Positions 8,979 through 16,807 of a stretch of DNA of 64,000 nucleotides are shown piece after piece. Numbering within the stretch: the first letter of the stretch is position 1; every line of letters starts with the position of its first letter. The notes below the pieces were generated by a model. The model made no database searches. It saw only the letters and a program-made list of their open reading frames with translations, and had not been told where the DNA came from. A program made the translations under genes and the position numbers. This DNA is from JAUASW01 sp036880965 (GTDB lineage: Bacteria > Pseudomonadota > Gammaproteobacteria > Burkholderiales > Burkholderiaceae_C): the NCBI RefSeq assembly GCF_036880965.1, contig NZ_JBAJMV010000003.1, positions 62,001 through 126,000 of the forward strand. The letters are read 5' to 3'.

Positions 8979-10196
8979 ATGGACCTGATGCCCATTCTCG
9001 CCACGCTCAAGCGCCACAAGACCGCCGCCGGCCTGATCGTGCTGCAGGTGGCCCTGACCTGCGCCATCGTCTGCAATGCGCTGTTCCTGATCTTCCAGCG
9101 CGTCGAGCGCATGGAAGCCCCCAGCGGCATCGTCGAGGACGAGCTGCTGACCTTGCAGGTCTCCACGCTCACACGGGTCGAGAACCCCGATGCGGTGACC
9201 AGGCTGGACCTGCAGATGCTGCGTGCATTGCCCGGCGTCAAATCGGTCAGCCTCGTGAACCAGATCCCGTTCAAGGACAACTTCTGGGCCACTGGCGTGC
9301 GCCTGAAACCCGATGGCCAGGAAGACGGGATTGGCGTGGCCAACTACATGGTCTCGGAGGGCTGGCTGCAGACCCTGGGCCTCAAGCTGTTGGAGGGCCG
9401 CGACTTTGCCAACGAGGAATATCGCAACCAGAGCGAGATGGAGAACGATGCCAAGGCCGGCGTGTCGGCCGTGCTGATCAACAAGGCCCTGGCCGAGAAG
9501 CTGTTCCCCGGCAAGCCGGCCGTTGGTCAAGCCTTGTACACCGGTGGTGACGAGCCCGCGCGCATCGTCGGCGTGGTCGAGCGCCTGGTGTCGCCGCAAC
9601 CGGGCGGCAACAGCAGCAACCAGCTGCACACCTTGATCCAGCCGATCCGCATGAGCTTCCGCGGTGGCGTGTTCCTCGTGCGGGTGGCGCCTGGTGAACG
9701 TGAGGCCGTGCTGAGCAAGGCCGCTGCCGGGCTGGAGAAGATGCAGGCCCGCCGTGTGGTGCGCGAGAAGAGCCTGTTCACCGACCTGCGCGAGACCTAC
9801 TACCGCCAGGACCGCAACATGGCCTGGTTGATGGGCGCCGTGTGCATCGCGCTGCTGCTGGTGACCGCCTTCGGCATCGTCGGCCTGGCCAGCTTCTGGG
9901 TGCAGCAGCGCACGCGCATGATCGGCACCCGCCGCGCCCTGGGTGCCACCCGCGGCCAGATCCTGCGCTACTTCCAGGCCGAGAACTTCCTGCTCACCTC
10001 GCTCGGCCTGCTGCTTGGCATGGCTGCGGCCTACGGCATCAGCGTGCTGCTGATGAAGAACTACGAGCTGCCACGCCTGCCGCTGTTCTATCTGCCGGTG
10101 GGCGCGGTGACGCTGTTCCTGCTCGGGCAGCTGGCGGTTCTTTCGCCCGCACGGCGCGCAGCGGCCTTGCCCCCTGTAGCCGCACTCCGGAGTTGA
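8979..10196 (+). CDS. ABC exporter permease, MacB/FtsX fold (copy 2 of type B)
   Basis: A 405-residue paralogue of the permease at 6419. N-terminal MDLMPILATLKRHKT, a periplasmic domain, and C-terminal helices with the nearly identical FtsX block RTRMIGTRRALGATRGQIL. AAAGGGAG precedes the ATG. It is the last transport gene of the operon, followed after 19 bases by the sigma-54 response regulator. With copy 2 of type A it would form a second heterodimer sharing the single ATPase, adaptor and channel. Confidence 0.88.
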   Translation: MDLMPILATLKRHKTAAGLIVLQVALTCAIVCNALFLIFQRVERMEAPSGIVEDELLTLQVSTLTRVENPDAVTRLDLQMLRALPGVKSVSLVNQIPFKDNFWATGVRLKPDGQEDGIGVANYMVSEGWLQTLGLKLLEGRDFANEEYRNQSEMENDAKAGVSAVLINKALAEKLFPGKPAVGQALYTGGDEPARIVGVVERLVSPQPGGNSSNQLHTLIQPIRMSFRGGVFLVRVAPGEREAVLSKAAAGLEKMQARRVVREKSLFTDLRETYYRQDRNMAWLMGAVCIALLLVTAFGIVGLASFWVQQRTRMIGTRRALGATRGQILRYFQAENFLLTSLGLLLGMAAAYGISVLLMKNYELPRLPLFYLPVGAVTLFLLGQLAVLSPARRAAALPPVAALRS

Positions 10197-10215
10197 GCGC
10201 TATGCTGCGCAGCCC

Positions 10216-11553
10216 ATGCGCACCGTACTGATCATTGACGACAACCCCGGCGTTGGCGAAGCGCTGAGCCTCTTGCTGTCGCTGCACGATATTGCAGCGC
10301 ACTACGCCGCCACGCCCGAGCAGGGCCTGGCCCTACTCGCCAGCCGGCCGGTGGACCTGGTGATCCAGGACATGAACTTCAGCGCCGACACCACCTCGGG
10401 CGAGGAAGGTCGGGCACTGTTCCAGCAGATCCGCGCACGTTCACCCGACCTGCCGGTGATCCTGCTGACCGCGTGGACCCAGCTCGAGCAGGCGGTGGCG
10501 CTGGTGAAAGCCGGTGCGGCCGATTACCTGGCCAAGCCCTGGGATGACGCCAAGCTGCTGGCCACGGTCGAGAACCTGCTGGAGCTGGCCGAGTCGAATG
10601 CCGAGGCGCAGCGTGGCCGCCAGGCTCGCCGCGCGCGCATCGACAGCCTGCGCCAGCGCTTCAAGCTCGACGACCTGGTGTGCGCATCGGATGCGATGCT
10701 GGCAACGCTGGAGCTGGCTTGCCAGGTGGCGCGGGCACCGCTGCCTGTCTTGATCACCGGCCCGAACGGCAGTGGCAAGGAGCGCATCGCCGCCGTGGTG
10801 CATGCGAATTCCGCTGCGGTCGGCGGTCCCTTCATTGCCTTGAATTGCGGCGCGCTGCCGGCCGAGCTGATCGAGGCCGAGCTGTTCGGCGCGGAGAGTG
10901 GCGCCTTCACCGGTGCCAACCGGGCGCGCGAAGGCCGCTTCGAGGCGGCCAATGGCGGCACGCTGTTCCTGGACGAGATCGGCAACCTGCCGCTGGCGGG
11001 CCAGGTCAAGCTGCTGCGCGTGCTGGAGACGGGCCGCTTCGAGCGCCTCGGGTCCAGCAAGACGCGCGAAACCCGGGTGCGCGTGATCAGCGCCACCAAT
11101 GCCGACCTGAAGGCCATGGTGGCGCAGGGCGCTTTCCGCGAAGACCTCTACTACCGCCTCAATGTGGTGGAGCTGCGCCTGCCGGCCCTGGCCGAGCGGC
11201 GCGAAGACATCCTGCCGCTGGCCGAGCATTTCCTGGCCGGTGCCGCGCGCCTGTCAGACAGCGCGCGGGAGTTCCTGCTGGCTCACAGCTGGAGCGGCAA
11301 TGTGCGCGAGCTGAAGAACGTGATGGCCCGCGCTGCGCTGCTGTGCCGCGATGGCCTGATCATGCCGGCCGACCTGGGCCTGGAGCTGAACACGGCGGCG
11401 GCGCCGCGCAATCTTGACGATCCCGGTCGCGATGCCATCCTTGCCGCGCTGCGCAATGCGGGCGGCGTGGTGGCCCGCGCGGCCCAGCAGCTGGGGCTGT
11501 CGCGCCAGGCGCTGTACCGGCGCATGGAACGCTACGGCATCAGCAGCGAGTAG
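10216..11553 (+). CDS. Sigma-54-dependent response regulator (NtrC family)
   Basis: A 445-residue transcription activator. The receiver domain (1-120) has acidic D8/D9, phospho-acceptor D52 and K107. The AAA+ domain has Walker A GPNGSGKE at 182-189 (a variant of GESGTGKE), the sigma-54 contact loop GAFTGA at 229-234, and Walker B GGTLFLDEI near 247. A Fis-type helix-turn-helix lies at the end (VARAAQQLGLSRQALYRRM). It should be phosphorylated by the kinase encoded 7 bases downstream and open the -24/-12 promoter at 1698. No clear ribosome site precedes the ATG, so translation may depend on readthrough from the permease gene. Confidence 0.93.
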   Translation: MRTVLIIDDNPGVGEALSLLLSLHDIAAHYAATPEQGLALLASRPVDLVIQDMNFSADTTSGEEGRALFQQIRARSPDLPVILLTAWTQLEQAVALVKAGAADYLAKPWDDAKLLATVENLLELAESNAEAQRGRQARRARIDSLRQRFKLDDLVCASDAMLATLELACQVARAPLPVLITGPNGSGKERIAAVVHANSAAVGGPFIALNCGALPAELIEAELFGAESGAFTGANRAREGRFEAANGGTLFLDEIGNLPLAGQVKLLRVLETGRFERLGSSKTRETRVRVISATNADLKAMVAQGAFREDLYYRLNVVELRLPALAERREDILPLAEHFLAGAARLSDSAREFLLAHSWSGNVRELKNVMARAALLCRDGLIMPADLGLELNTAAAPRNLDDPGRDAILAALRNAGGVVARAAQQLGLSRQALYRRMERYGISSE

Positions 11554-11560
11554 GCGCCGA

Positions 11561-12970
11561 GTGAGTCTTGCGATGCTACGCGGCAGCCTGCACAGCCGCC
11601 TCCTGATCCTGCTGCTGCTCAGCGGCATTGCCTTCATGCTGGTGCATGCGGCGCTTGTGCATTGGCCCTTGCCGCAAGTGCTGGAATGGCTGGACTGGGG
11701 TTCAGCGCCGCAGGCCTGGGGATGGGTCAGCCTGGCCTTGAGCACAGTCCTGATGCTGCCTTGGTTGATCTGGCTCGCCAACTGGCAACTGGGACCCCTG
11801 GAGCGCCTGTTGCGGGCCCTCGAAGGCGCGACGCTGAGTTACCGCGATGGCGACTACAGCAGCTCCATCGCGGCGATCAGCGGCGGTGGCCGCGAGCTCG
11901 AGGCGCTGGCCCGCGCACATGCCGAGCTGGGCCTGGCGCTGCGGGAGCAACGCACGCAGCTGGCCCAGCGCGAGCTGCTGCTCGACACCCTGGTGCAAAA
12001 CACACCGGTGGCGCTGTTGCTCTGCGCTGTGGAGCAGGATCAGCAGGACGGCGTGATCGTCTACGCCAACCTGGCCGCGCGCCAGCTGATGGACGAGGGC
12101 CGCAGCCTGACGCGCCGCCGGCTCGCCGAGCTGCTGGTCGATGCGCCGCCGGCCCTGCGCGAGGCGCTGCAAAGCCGAGAAGACCGGCTGTTCAGCATCG
12201 ACGATACGGTGCATGGCACCGAGGAGCGCTTCCATCTTTCGCAGCGCCGCCTCCTGATGCAGAGCAGGCCGCATCGCTTGATCCTCCTGCGCCGCATGAC
12301 ACGCGAACTTTCGCGCCAGGAGGTGGCCAGCTGGAAGCGGGTGATACGCGTGATCAGCCATGAGCTGAACAACTCGCTGGCGCCCATCTCCTCGCTGGCG
12401 CACAGCGGCGCCGAGCTGGTGCGGCGCGGGGACGCTGAGCGCGCGGGCCAGGTATTTGCCAGCATCGGCGCGCGCGCCGCCCACCTGCACAGCTTCCTGG
12501 CCGGCTATGCCAGCGTGGCCAAGCTGCCAGCGCCGCACCTGCAGACGATTGCCTGGCCCGAGTTTGTCGCCGGCCTTCTGGCCCAAGGCGACCTGACGCT
12601 GGACGGCCCGCTGCCCGAGGGGCCGGCGACCATCGATCCGGCCCAGGTCGAGCAGGCGCTGATCAACCTGGTCAAGAACGCCCACGAGGCCGGCGGCGAG
12701 CGTGCGGACGTGACGCTCTCCATCCAGGCCCAGGGCGACCAGTGGCGCCTGAGCGTTAGCGACCGCGGCCCCGGCATGAGCGAGGCCGTGCTCGCGCAGG
12801 CGCTCCTGCCCTTCTACTCCACCAAACGCAGCGGCACCGGCCTCGGCCTGGCCCTCGCCCGCGAGATCGCCGAGGCCCATGGTGGCGGCATCGCGCTGGC
12901 CAATCGGGAAGGCGGCGGCCTGCAGGTGAGCTTGTGGCTGCCCAAGCTGTCAGCGGCTCCCGGCCCGTAA
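11561..12970 (+). CDS. Sensor histidine kinase (NtrY/NtrB-like), partner of the sigma-54 regulator
   Basis: A membrane kinase of 469 residues from the GTG at 11561, or 465 from the ATG at 11573. The frame remains open further upstream, but that part lies inside the regulator gene. Two N-terminal helices (LLILLLLSGIAFMLVHAAL and the region around VSLALSTVLMLPWLIWLA) flank a very short periplasmic loop, so it may sense within the membrane. A HAMP/PAS-like linker follows, then H-box RVISHELNNSLAPI, N-box NLVKNAHEAGG, and G-boxes DRGPGMS and GTGLGLALAREI. HELNN is typical of NtrY-type kinases paired with NtrC-type regulators. It closes the exporter operon. Confidence 0.88.
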   Translation: MSLAMLRGSLHSRLLILLLLSGIAFMLVHAALVHWPLPQVLEWLDWGSAPQAWGWVSLALSTVLMLPWLIWLANWQLGPLERLLRALEGATLSYRDGDYSSSIAAISGGGRELEALARAHAELGLALREQRTQLAQRELLLDTLVQNTPVALLLCAVEQDQQDGVIVYANLAARQLMDEGRSLTRRRLAELLVDAPPALREALQSREDRLFSIDDTVHGTEERFHLSQRRLLMQSRPHRLILLRRMTRELSRQEVASWKRVIRVISHELNNSLAPISSLAHSGAELVRRGDAERAGQVFASIGARAAHLHSFLAGYASVAKLPAPHLQTIAWPEFVAGLLAQGDLTLDGPLPEGPATIDPAQVEQALINLVKNAHEAGGERADVTLSIQAQGDQWRLSVSDRGPGMSEAVLAQALLPFYSTKRSGTGLGLALAREIAEAHGGGIALANREGGGLQVSLWLPKLSAAPGP

Positions 12971-13010
12971 AGCTCGGCTTCGCGCGAATCCCCGAGATTG
13001 CGGCGCAAGC

Positions 13011-14909
13011 TCAGACAGCCGAGCGCAGCACATAGCGCTGCCCTCCAGCGCGCTTGGCCTCGTAGAGCGCCGCATCGGCCTGGGCCAGCAGCTGCTCGGC
13101 GGTCTGGCCTGCCTGGCCCTCGTGCAGTGCCACGCCGATGCTGGCGGCGGCGTCGAGCCGCAGGCTGCCCAGCACCATGGGCTCTTCCATCGCCTGCAGG
13201 ATCTTCTCGGCCACGGCGGTGGCATCGCCGGCCTCGTTGAGGCCTTCGACGAGGATGACGAACTCATCGCCGGCCAGGCGGACCACGGTATCGGTGGCAC
13301 GTACACAAGCCTGCAGCCGCCTTGCAAACGCCTGCAGGACCGCATCGCCAACAGCATGCCCGCGCTCGTCATTGATCGCCTTGAAGCGATCAAGGTCCAG
13401 GAACAGCAGCGCCAGCTTCCAGCCCTCGCGTTGCGCCCGCACCAGGGCCAGCGCCAGCCTTTGGTCGAGCTCGCGACGATTGGGCAAGCCGGTGAGTGCA
13501 TCGGTGCGGGCCATATCGGCCAGTTGCAGCTGCGCACGCTTGATCGTCGTGACATCGGTGCTGAGCGCGAAGATGCCCACCACGCGGCCATCGGCCTGCA
13601 GGTCCGGGATGTAGTCGTTCTGCAGATGGCGCAACTGCCCCAAGGCTTCGGAGCTCAGCTCGACCTGCACCCGTCGGCCGCCGAGCGCCGTCCGCAGATG
13701 CGGCTCGCGCTGCGCAAACAAGTCGGGGCCGATGACTTCGGCCAGCGGGCGCCCGATCACGGCGGCGGGCGCCACCCCGAGCCACTCGTGGAATGTGGCA
13801 TTGGCATAGCGCAGCCGCAGGTCCTGATCGAGGTAGGCAATCAGGCCCGGCAGGGCATCGGCAATGACCGCAAGCCTGCGTTCGCTGGCGCTTGCCCGGG
13901 CCTCGCTCTCCTTGCGCTCGGTGATGTCCAGCGTCACCGAAAAGAAGCCCCGAGTCCTGCCATCGGGACCCAGGTCGGGCACGTAGTGCTGCGCGAAGTA
14001 GTGCAGGCGGCCTTTGATTTCGCTCTGGCTCTCGAAGCGCACCGCCTCGCCACTCATCACCCGGTCCATGAAAGGTTGCAGGGCGGCGTCGGCGTCCGGC
14101 CCGCGCACCGCCCCTACCGTCTTGCCCAGCACGTCGTGCGGCGCAATGTCATAGAGCCGGCGTACCTGCTCGTTGGCAAAGATGATCCGGCGCTGGCGAT
14201 CAAACTGGGTGATCAGCATCGGCACATGGTTGGCGATGCGGCGCAGCCGCCCTTCGGCCTCGCGCAGCTTCGCGCTCCCGCGCAGGACCTGCCACAGGGC
14301 CAGTGTGGCGAAGACTGCCAGCAGGCTCAGGCCAAGCAGCAGGATCAGGCGCGTGGTACCGGCATCGGCAGCGAGGTCGGCCGCGAGCCCGCTGCGCTCA
14401 TCACGCAGCGCCGCCATCAGGACGCCGAGTTCGCTGGGCAGGCTGTCCATGTCGCTCTTGCCCCGGTCGCTCAGCATGATGGCGAGCGCCTTTTCATGCG
14501 CCCCTTCCCGACTCAGCTCGATGCTGCGCTTCAGCTCTTCGCGCTTGTCCCGGACCAGCTCGAGCACGCGGGTCAGGCGCGCCTGCTGCGAGGGCACTGT
14601 CAGCATGCGGCTCAGCTCGTCCAGGCGATGGTCCAGCTCGTGCACCGCCTCTGCATGAGGCCGCAGATAGGCGTCCCGGCGGGTCAGCAGAAAGCCGCGC
14701 TGGCCCGTCTCTGCATTCAGCAGCGCGATCATCAGCTGGTTCAGGCCGCGCAGCTGCTCGCTCACCTGATGCTGGCGCTCGACCATCGCCACGGCCTGCT
14801 GTGCCCGCAGGGCGAGCAGGCCGGTCACGGCCGCCATGGCCAGCAAGGCGATCAGCAACAGCGTGACGCCCGCACCCATGGAATCGCTTCGCGCCGCCGC
14901 TCGCTGCAT
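13011..14909 (-). CDS. Membrane diguanylate cyclase with CHASE3-like, two PAS and GGDEF domains
   Basis: A 632-residue protein expected to make cyclic di-GMP. ATG 14909 is chosen over an upstream in-frame start at 15014 because AGGAGG lies five to six bases before it. Layout: membrane helix at about 15-35, a helical periplasmic CHASE3-like sensor (ETGQRGFLLTRRDAYL), a second helix near 195, a PAS domain with ITERKESE linker, a second PAS domain, then GGDEF with DALTGLPNRRELD, FLDLDRFKAINDERGHAVGD and active-site LAGDEF. The first glycine of GGDEF is alanine, a tolerated variant. No EAL domain. It is convergent with the kinase gene at 11561. Confidence 0.9.
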   Translation of the reverse strand: MQRAAARSDSMGAGVTLLLIALLAMAAVTGLLALRAQQAVAMVERQHQVSEQLRGLNQLMIALLNAETGQRGFLLTRRDAYLRPHAEAVHELDHRLDELSRMLTVPSQQARLTRVLELVRDKREELKRSIELSREGAHEKALAIMLSDRGKSDMDSLPSELGVLMAALRDERSGLAADLAADAGTTRLILLLGLSLLAVFATLALWQVLRGSAKLREAEGRLRRIANHVPMLITQFDRQRRIIFANEQVRRLYDIAPHDVLGKTVGAVRGPDADAALQPFMDRVMSGEAVRFESQSEIKGRLHYFAQHYVPDLGPDGRTRGFFSVTLDITERKESEARASASERRLAVIADALPGLIAYLDQDLRLRYANATFHEWLGVAPAAVIGRPLAEVIGPDLFAQREPHLRTALGGRRVQVELSSEALGQLRHLQNDYIPDLQADGRVVGIFALSTDVTTIKRAQLQLADMARTDALTGLPNRRELDQRLALALVRAQREGWKLALLFLDLDRFKAINDERGHAVGDAVLQAFARRLQACVRATDTVVRLAGDEFVILVEGLNEAGDATAVAEKILQAMEEPMVLGSLRLDAAASIGVALHEGQAGQTAEQLLAQADAALYEAKRAGGQRYVLRSAV

Positions 14910-15011
14910 GCTGCCTCCTGCACGCCCTGATCCACCCTGATCCTGATAGCTCTTTGCGAACGAGTTTAGAACGGGAAGTCCCGCCAGGCATGGCTTGTTT
15001 GCGGGGTGATC

Positions 15012-15058
15012 CACAACGCAAAAGGCCGACGCTTTCGCATCGGCCTTTCTTGATTTGG
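15012..15058. repeat. Direct repeat copy A (47 bp, terminator-containing)
   Basis: This 47-base stretch starting CACAACGCAAAAGG recurs at 15209-15255 with a single mismatch (T/A in the hairpin loop). It contains a terminator hairpin and, in copy B, abuts the 3' end of tRNA-Leu. It marks an ancient tandem duplication of a tRNA-plus-terminator unit. Confidence 0.85.
15021..15048 (-). terminator. Terminator hairpin (copy A)
   Basis: On the minus strand a 12-bp stem (AAAGGCCGATGC with GCGTCGGCCTTT, one G-U pair) is closed by a GAAA tetraloop and followed by a short T run. The plus-strand reading also gives a stem ending in TTTCTT, so it may act in both directions. It lies downstream of the tRNA region and upstream of the diguanylate cyclase gene. 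Confidence 0.7.
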
Positions 15059-15063
15059 CGAAT

Positions 15064-15093
15064 GAAAAAGGCCAGCACTCTCGTGCTGGCCTT
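15064..15093 (-). terminator. Rho-independent terminator
   Basis: Minus-strand reading: an 11-bp perfect stem (AAGGCCAGCAC pairing with GTGCTGGCCTT) with a GAGA loop, followed by five T residues (complement of the A run at 15065-15069). Strong canonical terminator downstream of the tRNA-Leu remnant. Confidence 0.85.
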
Positions 15094-15100
15094 CTGCATT

Positions 15101-15207
15101 TGGTGCCCAGAAGAGGACTCGGTCACGTCCCGCGACCCCGGCGCCGCAAGCATGCGGACGCCATTCGATTCCTCCCGCAAGGTCCGCAGGGACCTTGCTT
15201 TCTGGGC
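15101..15207 (-). pseudogene. tRNA-Leu remnant with intact ends and replaced interior
   Basis: Minus strand. The first seven bases, GCCCAGA at 15207-15201, equal the acceptor 5' strand of the true tRNA-Leu. The last 21 bases (15121-15101, ending TCTGGGCACCA) equal its 3' end including the encoded CCA. The roughly 75 bases between do not match a tRNA: no D-arm, anticodon stem or T-loop can be drawn, and the part contains a GCAG-loop palindrome at 15177-15198. It looks like a decayed tandem copy of the tRNA gene. Confidence 0.7.
15177..15198. repeat. Palindromic element with GCAG loop (copy 1)
   Basis: GCAAGGTCC, loop GCAG, GGACCTTGC: a perfect 9-bp stem. A second element with the same loop and the inner stem (A/G)GTCC sits at 19452-19473. 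The shared core GTCCGCAGGGAC suggests a dispersed palindromic repeat family in this genome. Confidence 0.6.
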
Positions 15208-15208
15208 G

Positions 15209-15252
15209 CACAACGCAAAAGGCCGACGCATTCGCATCGGCCTTTCTTGATT

Positions 15253-15255
<3 letters not shown>
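15209..15255. repeat. Direct repeat copy B (47 bp, terminator-containing)
   Basis: Second copy of the 47-base unit at 15012-15058, one mismatch. Its last three bases are the CCA end of tRNA-Leu read on the minus strand, so the unit was duplicated together with the tRNA 3' end. Confidence 0.85.
15215..15245 (-). terminator. Terminator of tRNA-Leu (copy B)
   Basis: Begins 8 bases after the tRNA CCA end. The minus strand gives stem AAAGGCCGATGC with GCGTCGGCCTTT, a GAAT loop, and a short T run. It is the same structure as copy A, placed where a tRNA terminator is expected. Confidence 0.8.
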
Positions 15256-15337
<82 letters not shown>

Positions 15338-15384
15338 TAGTTTCTCTGCGCCTGCCGGGTCACCCCGTTCAGCGAAGAGGCCGC

Positions 15385-15393
15385 ACTATAGCA
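15385..15393 (-). promoter_or_regulatory. Extended -10 promoter of tRNA-Leu
   Basis: Read on the minus strand: TGC then TATAGT, an extended -10 element about 48 bases before the mature tRNA 5' end. The TAG stop codon of the FAD-linked dehydrogenase (15386-15388) lies inside the hexamer. No clear -35 was found, as is common for TGn promoters. Confidence 0.5.
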
Positions 15394-16807
15394 CTGATTT
15401 CCAGACCGGCCCGAAACTTGTCAGCCCGAGCGTCTGGCGCGGATCGAACAAGGACTCGACCTGGCCCGAGAGGCGCAGCACGGCCGGCTCGGTCAGCGCG
15501 CGGTAGTCGGCCTGCAGCGAGGGGCCAATGCCATGCTCGGCACTGAAGCTGCCACCCAAGTCCGCACAGATGGCATAGATGCCGGAGCGCAGGCGCGCCA
15601 TTTGTTCGTTATCAAGCGGCGGCGCTGACTTGGGCCAGACCAGGTTGCAGTGCATGCCACCGTCGCCGAGATGACCGAAGTCGGCAACCAGCGCCTGGGG
15701 GAACTCGGCTCCGAGCCAGGCACCCGCCAGTTCGCGCATGCGCATGAAGTGGCGGCGTGGCAGGCTGAGATCAAAGCCGATCACGCGCCCCTGCTCGCGC
15801 AGGCCTTCGCTGATGCCATGACGCAAGGACCAGACGGTGTCGTCCGCCCCGAGCACCGCATCGACGACGGCGCCAGCTTCGAACTCGCACTCCAGCCATC
15901 GCTGCAGCAAGGCATGGAGGTCCAGGCTCGCGGCAGGCAGCTCACTCGACAGCTCGAGCAACAGGGCATAAGCCGGCAACTGGCCACCGAACAGCCGGCC
16001 GGGGTCGCCGCGCAGATGAAGTGCCGCCTGCAATGCGGCCGCCGACATGCCTTCGAAGGCGCTGACCATGCCAGCCAGTTCGCCAGCCATCGCACGCTGA
16101 TAGAGCGGCATCACCGCCTCCAGACTGGCGGGCGCGATGAGCGCCGAGGCCTGCTGACGCGGCAGGGGATGCAGCTTCAGTGTGGCTTCGGTGATCAAGC
16201 CCAGCGCGCCCGAGCTGCCGACCAGCAGATGCTGCAAGGCCAGCCCGGCGTTGTCCTTCTGCAGGCCCCGGCCCAGGTGCAAGACCTGGCCCTCGCCCAG
16301 CACCGCCGTCAGCGCGAGCGTGTTGGCCCGCACATCGCCATAGCGCAGCATGCGCGTACCGCCGGTGTTGTGGGCCAGCATGCCGCCGATGCTCGGGTCG
16401 GCACTGAGGTCGATGGGAAACCACAGGCCGTGTGCGGCCAGGCGTTCATTCACTTCCGAGAGACGATAGCCGGCCGACACCCGCAAGGTCCGATCCAGCG
16501 GGTCGAACTCGAAGACCTCGCGCAGCCGCTCGGTGGTCAGCAGCACGTGCATGGAAGCATCGGTCGGCGTGCCTGCCTGCACAAGACCCGTGTGCGCGCC
16601 CTGCGGCACCAGGATCAATTCATGGCGCGCGCACAGCTTGACCAGTGCCGCGACCTGCGCCGTCGTTGACGGCCGCACGAGTGCCGCGGCCTGGCCCGCC
16701 GCATAGCGGGCCGGTTGCAGGTAGCGCGGCTCGATGGCCGGGCCGGCCACGACGAAGCCCGCGCCGCAGACCTCGTCCGCGGCGCGCAGGAACTCGTCCA
16801 TCAGCAT
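15386..16807 (-). CDS. FAD-linked oxidase (D-2-hydroxyglutarate dehydrogenase/GlcD family)
   Basis: A 473-residue flavoprotein of the VAO/GlcD type. The FAD-binding half contains ALVRPSTTAQVAALV and the pyrophosphate-binding stretch LVPQGAHTGLVQ. The C-terminal half has the substrate/metal signature FGHLGDGGMHCN and the closing motif SAEHGIGP. Members oxidise D-lactate, glycolate or D-2-hydroxyglutarate and pass electrons to quinone or ETF. The context picks out D-2-hydroxyglutarate: it directly follows the HglS-like gene, whose product makes that acid, and 2-oxoglutarate would be the output. The upstream stop overlaps this start region (TGATG at 16803-16799), so ATG 16801 is an equally good coupled start. 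Confidence 0.82.
   Translation of the reverse strand: MLMDEFLRAADEVCGAGFVVAGPAIEPRYLQPARYAAGQAAALVRPSTTAQVAALVKLCARHELILVPQGAHTGLVQAGTPTDASMHVLLTTERLREVFEFDPLDRTLRVSAGYRLSEVNERLAAHGLWFPIDLSADPSIGGMLAHNTGGTRMLRYGDVRANTLALTAVLGEGQVLHLGRGLQKDNAGLALQHLLVGSSGALGLITEATLKLHPLPRQQASALIAPASLEAVMPLYQRAMAGELAGMVSAFEGMSAAALQAALHLRGDPGRLFGGQLPAYALLLELSSELPAASLDLHALLQRWLECEFEAGAVVDAVLGADDTVWSLRHGISEGLREQGRVIGFDLSLPRRHFMRMRELAGAWLGAEFPQALVADFGHLGDGGMHCNLVWPKSAPPLDNEQMARLRSGIYAICADLGGSFSAEHGIGPSLQADYRALTEPAVLRLSGQVESLFDPRQTLGLTSFGPVWKSVL

Noticed and set aside
6395..9343. A 982-codon open frame on the minus strand opposite the permease genes.
   Set aside because: It mirrors the codon periodicity of the plus-strand permeases, has low-complexity His/Gln/Ala/Gly composition and no domain. 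Long antisense frames are expected in GC-rich genes.
13122..14930. A 602-codon plus-strand frame over the diguanylate cyclase gene.
   Set aside because: The minus strand has complete PAS and GGDEF motifs and an AGGAGG ribosome site; the plus frame has neither domain nor ribosome site.
15101..15207. A second functional tRNA-Leu gene.
   Set aside because: Only the acceptor 5' strand and the last 21 bases match. No D-arm, anticodon stem or T-loop can be drawn in the interior.
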